A stretch of DNA of 37,628 nucleotides from a virus: IMG/VR virus record IMGVR_UViG_3300031952_001327, positions 1-37,628 of that record. The stretch is one strand, 5' to 3'. Positions 32,855 to 37,628 of the stretch are shown one piece after another. Each line of letters opens with the position of its first letter. Within the stretch, counting starts at the first letter, position 1. The notes below the pieces were generated by a model that was not told the origin of the DNA, ran no database searches, and was given only the letters and a program-made list of their open reading frames with translations. A program made the translations under genes and the position numbers.

Positions 32855-33827
32855 TGCCAAGAAGGTTCTGGTGGTGGGGGGTGCGGGATACGTAGGAGGA
32901 ACCTTAGTTGACCAACTGAGATCTGCGGGATTCAGCCCGACAGTGTATGATATATTAGCCTACGAAGATCGGTTTCTGAAAAACGTTAACTTCGTTTATG
33001 GTGATGTCCGGGACCGAGAAAAGCTCCTCAGACTTCTCCCGGACTACGACATCGTCGTATGGCTTGCCGCAGTTGTAGGAGATGGCGCTTGTGCTGCTGA
33101 TCCGTTCTTATCTGAATCTATCAATGAAATCTCGGTTAAGTGGCTGGTGGACAACTATGGTGGTCGGATCATCTTCCCGTCCACTTGTTCTGTCTACGGG
33201 GTGAACAATGATCTGATTGATGAGTGTACCACACCCAATCCGTTATCTGTGTACGCCAAGACAAAACTGGCTGCTGAGCAGTACATGCTGGATGTGGCTG
33301 GTGAACGTTCCTTAGTGTTTCGACTTGGAACTTTATATGGTATCGGTGATGCTCACTCTCGTCTTCGTCTGGACTTGGTTGTCAACATCCTGACCAAAAG
33401 AGCTGTCCAAGGTGAGACTCTTCGAGTTTGTGGTGGTGAACAGTGGAGACCATTGATTCATGTTCAGGATGTTGCCCGGGAGATGGTTTTCGGAGCCTAT
33501 AACGAAATTACAGGGCTCTACAACCTAGCTACTCAAAATAGTACTATAAGGGAAATTGCAGAAGAGGTATCTGCAGTAGTTCCGGAGTGTAAGGTCGAGT
33601 ACACCGAGGGTAAGTTTGAAGATCTCAGAAACTATCGAGTAAACTGTGATCGATGGAAGTCCACCGCTAGTTCCTGCGGAGTACTGCTATCCAGATGGGG
33701 ATGGGCCCTAAGACAAGGTATCCTTCAGGTTGCCCAGGTGATAAAAGAAAACCGCATCAAGAATCCCCAAGATCCTATCTACTCAAATGAAGCTCACATT
33801 CAGGCCTTGTATCGGAAATGGCCGTAA
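32847..33827 (+). CDS. Extended SDR sugar-nucleotide epimerase/dehydratase
   Basis: The 326-residue product has the NAD-binding G-G-A-G-Y-V-G at residues 11-17, the substrate-site PSTCSVYG, catalytic YAKTK and WRPLIHVQDVA, hallmarks of extended SDR sugar-nucleotide enzymes such as 4-epimerases and 4,6-dehydratases. The T-D-E motif of dTDP-glucose 4,6-dehydratase is absent, so an epimerase or a divergent dehydratase is more likely. It overlaps the homing endonuclease end by 8 bases and has AAGGAG upstream, so it was evidently adapted to that insertion. Confidence 0.85.
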   Translation: MDDAKKVLVVGGAGYVGGTLVDQLRSAGFSPTVYDILAYEDRFLKNVNFVYGDVRDREKLLRLLPDYDIVVWLAAVVGDGACAADPFLSESINEISVKWLVDNYGGRIIFPSTCSVYGVNNDLIDECTTPNPLSVYAKTKLAAEQYMLDVAGERSLVFRLGTLYGIGDAHSRLRLDLVVNILTKRAVQGETLRVCGGEQWRPLIHVQDVAREMVFGAYNEITGLYNLATQNSTIREIAEEVSAVVPECKVEYTEGKFEDLRNYRVNCDRWKSTASSCGVLLSRWGWALRQGILQVAQVIKENRIKNPQDPIYSNEAHIQALYRKWP

Positions 33828-33844
33828 ACTAAGGAGGGTGACTC

Positions 33845-34078
33845 ATGTTGCCGTATCTGTTCGTTCGATGGCTGTATGGTTTCTGTTTGCTTATCGATGG
33901 TATTATCGTGGTGTTGTCCTTGGGGTTCGTGAATCCTGATCTAAGTCTTTCAGTATGGAGTCTTGCTAACTTCGAGGATCGCGAAGATCACACACACGAG
34001 GCGAAGGAAGTTGCACAGGAACTGAGGAGTAACGAAAGAGAGAACACTAGTTGGTATGATAACTGGGAGGAGATGTAG
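33845..34078 (+). CDS. Small single-span membrane protein, 77 aa
   Basis: The ATG follows AAGGAGGGTG, the strongest site around. Residues about 5-30 (LFVRWLYGFCLLIDGIIVVL) form one membrane segment; the rest is highly charged (EDREDHTHEAKEVAQELRS) and probably helical in the cytoplasm. Its place between two sugar-nucleotide genes suggests an anchoring role for a cytoplasmic enzyme complex. No known family. Confidence 0.65.
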   Translation: MLPYLFVRWLYGFCLLIDGIIVVLSLGFVNPDLSLSVWSLANFEDREDHTHEAKEVAQELRSNERENTSWYDNWEEM

Positions 34079-34079
34079 T

Positions 34080-34580
34080 ATGAACAATGATGTGAAAGGT
34101 GTGAATACCGTTCCGATCTTAATCAAGGGTGCCCGATTCGTTGATGATCGGGGGAGCTTGAACTTCTGCAATGAGTGGTCACCTCTTACTGCAGGAGTAA
34201 AACGATTTTACCAGGTTCAGAATCACCGATCAGACTTCATCCGAGCATGGCATGGGCATCAGAAGGAGGCCAAATTTGTCTACGTGGCCCAAGGTGCTGC
34301 TCTGATTTGTGCTACACCCTTATTTAAGAATCCTGTCGAGGGTGGGAGTCCACAATATCCAGTTCCAATTGATCCGGTTATGTACAAGTTCGTCATGGCA
34401 GAGGATACCCCAGCTATTCTGTTCATCCCCGCAGGTTTCTATAACGGATTCAAAACTTTGATCGCAGATACGATTCTTCTGTTCTTCTCCACTTCAACTC
34501 TGGAAGAAAGCAAAGGAGATGACATTCGTCTGCACTGGAATGTGTTCGGAACCAAAATGTGGGGGGAGGACTACCGATGA
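34080..34580 (+). CDS. RmlC-like cupin sugar epimerase
   Basis: ATG 34080 with GGAGGAG upstream is preferred over ATG 34056 (166 residues). The fold matches RmlC-type sugar 3- or 3,5-epimerases: FVDDRGSLNF, IRAWHGHQKEAKFVYVAQGA and FIPAGFYNGFKTLIADTI. The His in RAWHGHQ is in the place of the catalytic base. The family His in GFAHGF is Asn here, so specificity may differ. It is coupled to the next gene by ATGA, like the fused cupin of CapF split in two. It probably epimerises a 4-keto-6-deoxy sugar nucleotide. Confidence 0.8.
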   Translation: MNNDVKGVNTVPILIKGARFVDDRGSLNFCNEWSPLTAGVKRFYQVQNHRSDFIRAWHGHQKEAKFVYVAQGAALICATPLFKNPVEGGSPQYPVPIDPVMYKFVMAEDTPAILFIPAGFYNGFKTLIADTILLFFSTSTLEESKGDDIRLHWNVFGTKMWGEDYR

Positions 34581-35443
34581 AGCACGTATTGATTCTTGGT
34601 GCAACTGGAATGTTGGGGTCTGCAGTAGCAAAAAAACTCACGGGGTCTCGGAAGTACCGTGTGACTGCTACCTGTAGAGGTACGGCATGGAGTACACTCG
34701 AAGAGGTCGTACCAAATGGTCTTGGAAACACTCGGATGGTTTTTGATCCTGAATGTTTTACGGATCATGATGATAACCACTATATTCCGTTCCGGAACGA
34801 GCCCTACGACTACATCATCAATTGTATTGGAATTATCAAACCACAAATCACCAAGGTGGGCACTGAGTGTGCTGTCCGTGTAAATTCACTGTTTCCACAT
34901 GTTCTAGCTCGATACTGTGCGGAACATCATATCGGACTGATTCACATCACCACCGATTGTGTGTACTCAGGGGTCAAGGGCAACTATATTGAAACAGATG
35001 TTCATGACTGTGATGATGTTTACGGAAAAACCAAATCGCTGGGCGAGCCCGCAGATCAGGCCATGGTCCTAAGGACGAGTATAATTGGACCTGAGATCCA
35101 TAACTTCTCCAGCCTTGTTTCTTGGGCTCAATCACAGGCCGGAAAAGCCGTCAACGGATTTACAAATCACAAGTGGAACGGGATCACTACAAAAATGTAT
35201 GGTGCAGTCGTTGAGACCATCATTGATAATACGATGTGGGGTCCAGGACTCTTCCATGTATTCTCACCACGGCCAGTGACCAAGTTCGAGTTGCTTCAGA
35301 TGATTGACAACAGATATGAGCTTCATCTGGCCATCAATTCGACTGAGGCGACCGTACCAGTTGACCGAATACTAGATACGAAATGGGGATTGTGCCACAC
35401 ACTTAACATTCCTGATCTCAGAACACAGATAGCGGAGATGTAA
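34577..35443 (+). CDS. RmlD/CapF-type sugar-nucleotide reductase (SDR)
   Basis: ATG 34577 in ATGA overlap has GGGGGGAGGA upstream (288 residues). LILGATGMLGSAVAKKL is the NADP-binding start; ITTDCVYSGVKGNYIE, DDVYGKTKSLGE and MVLRTSIIGPEIHNFSSL, with NHKWNGITTKMYGAVV and GLFHVFSPRPVTKFELL, follow the WbjC/CapF/RmlD-like reductase branch in order. These reduce the C4 keto group to give L-rhamnose- or L-FucNAc-type donors. Together with the preceding cupin and the 2-epimerase it sketches an L-6-deoxy sugar pathway. Confidence 0.87.
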   Translation: MKHVLILGATGMLGSAVAKKLTGSRKYRVTATCRGTAWSTLEEVVPNGLGNTRMVFDPECFTDHDDNHYIPFRNEPYDYIINCIGIIKPQITKVGTECAVRVNSLFPHVLARYCAEHHIGLIHITTDCVYSGVKGNYIETDVHDCDDVYGKTKSLGEPADQAMVLRTSIIGPEIHNFSSLVSWAQSQAGKAVNGFTNHKWNGITTKMYGAVVETIIDNTMWGPGLFHVFSPRPVTKFELLQMIDNRYELHLAINSTEATVPVDRILDTKWGLCHTLNIPDLRTQIAEM

Positions 35444-35815
35444 ATGCTTGGTCGAACTAATCTACGAGAGCAGATTGGCTACATCACTGTAGGTCTTCTG
35501 GCTCACTGCATGATTGATAGGAATAAGGAGTGTAAGCAGATTGTTCTTGATTCCCTTCGAACAATTCTGGATCCCACCTATGTTGGACACACGGCCTGGA
35601 AGGACCTAGCATTTCAAAGATACCAGGAGTATGATTGTCTTACTCGAACTCTCGAGCAGGAAAAGATGACGATTCCAGAACTGATCGTAGCTATCGAATT
35701 AAGGAAAGCACAAGAATTTTTTAGCAAGTTGGCACATCAAGCAATTCTGGATACGGAATATAGAACCTGTCAGGTTTCACCCGGAGTTCGGACCTTCTTG
35801 GTGAAGAATGGATGA
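35444..35815 (+). CDS. Hypothetical protein, 123 aa
   Basis: The ATG abuts the preceding TAA and the stop overlaps the next gene. The protein is helical and Leu/Glu-rich (IGYITVGLLAHCMIDRNKECKQIVLDSL), with no membrane segment or catalytic motif. It does not match a family I know. Its fixed position within the cassette suggests a partner of the neighbouring sugar enzymes. Confidence 0.65.
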   Translation: MLGRTNLREQIGYITVGLLAHCMIDRNKECKQIVLDSLRTILDPTYVGHTAWKDLAFQRYQEYDCLTRTLEQEKMTIPELIVAIELRKAQEFFSKLAHQAILDTEYRTCQVSPGVRTFLVKNG

Positions 35816-35826
35816 GGAGTCAAAAT

Positions 35827-36552
35827 ATGGCTTGGGTGGTGGTCGGGTACTACACAGTCGGAACTTTGTATGAAACTGAAGCCAAGCGCCTGATTCCTTC
35901 GTTTCAGAAATTCAACATACCATACTTCATCTCCCCCACTGCGGATCAGGGAAGCTGGTACAAGAACACTCAATTCAAACCAACATTCTTGAAGAGCATG
36001 ATGCAGCAGTTCGCATCAAAATCTATTATCTATGTGGATATCGATGCGGAGTTCATGCAGTATCCTGACCTCTTCGACCAGCTAGATCAAAGGCCAGATG
36101 TCCATATTGGAGTACATCTTCTAGATCATGCCAAGAGGGGACGTCCTCAGGCCGGATTTGAGATGTTAAGTGGAACAGTCTACCTGAAAAATACTTCTAT
36201 AGTTCATCAGGTGATCGATACTTGGATTCAGAAGTGCAGTGTTGGAGGACTGTTGTGGGATCAGGTTGCCCTTAAAAATGCAATCGGATCTGTTCCGTAC
36301 TATATTCTTCCTGAGCAGTACTGCATGATCTTCGATTACATGTCAGATGTTCAGAATCCAGTTATCAAGCACTATCAGGCATCTCGAAGGTGCAAGAATA
36401 TCCAAGGACCTACTCCTGAAGCAAATCATATGCCAGTGTCTCCTAATGAAGCCCCGAAAATGCTGAATGGCCTTCCTCCGCATCCTAGAAAGGTGGTTTC
36501 TGGGGGTCTTGTTCGTTATCATAGAAAATGGCGGGGTCTTGGAACAGTATAG
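35827..36552 (+). CDS. Nucleotide-diphospho-sugar transferase-like glycosyltransferase (PF03407-like)
   Basis: ATG 35827 with GAGGAG at 35814-35819 is preferred over ATG 35812 (241 residues). MAWVVVGYYTVGTLYETEA starts a GT-A fold; SKSIIYVDIDAEFMQYPDLF contains the D-x-D metal site; FEMLSGTVYLKNTSIVHQV, LLWDQVALKN and YYILPEQYCM match PF03407/GT77-like DxD transferases, and VIKHYQASR gives the late His. Cytoplasmic, likely adding one sugar to the cassette glycan. It is the last gene of the block. Confidence 0.8.
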   Translation: MAWVVVGYYTVGTLYETEAKRLIPSFQKFNIPYFISPTADQGSWYKNTQFKPTFLKSMMQQFASKSIIYVDIDAEFMQYPDLFDQLDQRPDVHIGVHLLDHAKRGRPQAGFEMLSGTVYLKNTSIVHQVIDTWIQKCSVGGLLWDQVALKNAIGSVPYYILPEQYCMIFDYMSDVQNPVIKHYQASRRCKNIQGPTPEANHMPVSPNEAPKMLNGLPPHPRKVVSGGLVRYHRKWRGLGTV

Positions 36553-36565
36553 AGAGGAGTGCCGA

Positions 36566-37012
36566 ATGATTAGAAAATCCACTGTTACTGTCTACTATGC
36601 TACGCCCATTCGAGGAAACATGGGAGCTGATGCTACAGTTGAGTATATGGCCACCAACTGTGCGAGAGCCAAGAGAAACGTTGAAGTTCTTCAGACCATG
36701 TTTCCAGAAATCGAGTGGGTATCAGTAGCTCCGTATGACCGGATCGTCCAGAAGCTTCTGGCCCGAAAACAGGTCAAGATCCAGGATGTGCTTCAGGCAG
36801 ATTTCGAGGTTGGTGACGAGTGCGATGGACTTCTGGAGCATCTGTGGGAACCATCAGGAGGAGCTGATGAGGAATTCGAGAGGCAATCAGATCGGGGCAA
36901 GATGTGCTTAAAACTGATGCATGCAACTGATTGGCAGATCTGGAAGTGCAACATCCCGGATCTTGAGCAATTCGTCAAGGATGTTATGATGAAAGTACTT
37001 CCGTATTACTGA
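36566..37012 (+). CDS. Nucleoside 2-deoxyribosyltransferase/DUF4406-like protein, copy 1
   Basis: ATG 36566 with AGAGGAG upstream gives 148 residues; the longer in-frame start at 36467 lies inside the preceding gene and is rejected. TVYYATPIRGNMGADA, TMFPEIEWVSVAPYD, DECDGLLEHLWEPSGGADEE and the trailing R-x-x-x-x-x-G-K follow the NDT/DUF4406 fold (Asp and the S-G-G-x-x-x-E site). Members cleave or exchange N-glycosidic bonds of nucleosides or nucleotides. A role in nucleotide salvage or base modification is possible. Confidence 0.65.
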   Translation: MIRKSTVTVYYATPIRGNMGADATVEYMATNCARAKRNVEVLQTMFPEIEWVSVAPYDRIVQKLLARKQVKIQDVLQADFEVGDECDGLLEHLWEPSGGADEEFERQSDRGKMCLKLMHATDWQIWKCNIPDLEQFVKDVMMKVLPYY

Positions 37013-37023
37013 TAGGTACTCTG

Positions 37024-37464
37024 ATGCGTCCACAAATCTATTATTCACACCCCATTGCAGGGATGGCAGGATACGGAGATGGAGGACGGAACTTCAACGC
37101 ACAGTATGAGCTGAGTAACTGTCAGACAGCTGTTGAGAATACCTTGTGGCTACGACAGCACTTCCCGGAAGTAAGATGGTATTGTCCTGGGGAGGTCGAG
37201 CCACCAATTATGGTAGCTCGTCAACTAGGTTTTCTTACAGTAGGACAAGTACTCGATATTGATTACCACATCATCAAAACACAAAGTAGTGGTGGTCTTA
37301 TACACCGATGGGAGGAATCGAACGGAACATGCAGGGAGGAGGAACTAATTATCAAGCTACAATACCCCAACTTAGTGCTTACAGAGTCACGGCACATCTC
37401 AGAATGTTCGGTCTACAGGATTAGGACTTTGGTCGATTCAGTACTGGCGAATGTAAAGGAGTAG
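37024..37464 (+). CDS. Nucleoside 2-deoxyribosyltransferase/DUF4406-like protein, copy 2
   Basis: The 146-residue product resembles the preceding one: IYYSHPIAGMAGYGDG (matching YYATPIRG), a conserved N-rich helix and HFPEVRWYCPGEVEPP (matching MFPEIEWVSVAPYD), then LDIDYHIIKTQSSGGLIHRW and a TCREEE segment. The copies diverge elsewhere, so they may form a heteromer or act on different substrates. It is the last complete gene in the window. Confidence 0.65.
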   Translation: MRPQIYYSHPIAGMAGYGDGGRNFNAQYELSNCQTAVENTLWLRQHFPEVRWYCPGEVEPPIMVARQLGFLTVGQVLDIDYHIIKTQSSGGLIHRWEESNGTCREEELIIKLQYPNLVLTESRHISECSVYRIRTLVDSVLANVKE

Positions 37465-37469
37465 GGACG

Positions 37470-37628
37470 ATGAAAACAAAGGTTAGTGATTTTCGTAACC
37501 AAGTAGCTGAACTCACAAACAAACATCCTTCTTGGGGTGTTGCGGATCTAGCAGGAGCCCTCAAGTGCTCATCACCTGATCGTGTTCGAAGAGCACTTGG
37601 ATGGTTGCAGAAGAACCGATCAGATTCT
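37470..37628 (+). CDS. Possible HTH-type DNA-binding protein (3' partial)
   Basis: ATG 37470 is preceded by AAAGGAG. Fifty-three codons remain before the edge and no stop is reached. VSDFRNQVAELTNKHPSWGV, then DLAGALKCSSPDRVRRALGWLQ, resembles a helix-turn-helix or winged-helix start (ADLAGAL...RVRRALGWL as recognition helices). The rest of the gene lies outside, so function stays open. Confidence 0.6.
   Translation, partial: MKTKVSDFRNQVAELTNKHPSWGVADLAGALKCSSPDRVRRALGWLQKNRSDS

Noticed and set aside
1-37628. CRISPR arrays, tRNA genes, insertion sequences, integrase or att sites
   Set aside because: No direct-repeat/spacer pattern, cloverleaf, transposase or integrase motif was found on reading; the homing endonuclease is the only mobile gene.

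Overview
The window is part of the virion-morphogenesis region of a tailed phage with a contractile tail (myovirus morphology). Every credible gene is on the + strand and packing is very tight: ATGA, GTGA and TGATG overlaps are common and most genes have AGGAG-type ribosome-binding sites. I see no integrase, tRNA, CRISPR or plasmid functions. The tail genes follow a T4/P2-like order. Base composition is intermediate and the host cannot be named from the sequence. Both ends of the window cut genes.

Region 1 (2-6164) holds neck or connector-region genes. They include a protein with a SWIM-type zinc motif, several unrecognised proteins, one zinc-ribbon protein, a polymerase-beta-type nucleotidyltransferase fold, small proteins, and a gp15-like tail terminator just before the sheath. 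Region 2 (6216-17210) is the tail and baseplate: sheath, tube, a tube-like paralogue, a gp26-like zinc protein that probably frameshifts into a 3' extension, tape measure, gp48/54-like, gp53-like, gp27-like hub, gp5/gpV-like spike with a hexapeptide beta-helix, gp25-like, gp6/gpJ-like and a small structural protein. Region 3 (17269-22905) is the adsorption module. A more AT-rich beta-helix spike and an Ig-domain protein sit before a gpI-like protein and two paralogous fibre proteins; the second fibre ends in an oddly GC-rich tip.

Region 4 (22961-36552) is the most remarkable part: a roughly 13.6-kb carbohydrate cassette continuing straight on from the fibre genes. It has eight glycosyltransferase-like proteins (two MptE/Maf-like DUF115 proteins, GT2-like, GT32-like, two other GT-A types, GT10-like and a PF03407-like DxD protein), two methyltransferases (TylF-like and Methyltransf_11-like), a UDP-GlcNAc 2-epimerase, an extended SDR, an RmlC-like cupin, an RmlD/CapF-type reductase, a radical-SAM enzyme with a C-terminal cysteine set, two small membrane proteins, a Cys micro-ORF, an unknown 123-aa protein, and a free-standing homing endonuclease that seems to start at CTG. 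No flippase, polymerase or undecaprenyl-phosphate transferase is visible, so a cytoplasmic acceptor (virion protein or phage DNA) is more likely than classical O-antigen conversion; this is inference. Region 5 (36566-37628) holds two paralogous proteins resembling the nucleoside 2-deoxyribosyltransferase/DUF4406 fold and the start of a possible DNA-binding protein cut by the window edge.

The structural genes build a contractile tail with complex adsorption proteins. The cassette probably makes one or more 6-deoxy or N-acetylated sugar nucleotides and assembles and methylates a glycan. Its placement directly after the fibres makes virion glycosylation the leading hypothesis. All functional calls come from reading motifs by eye, with no database search.
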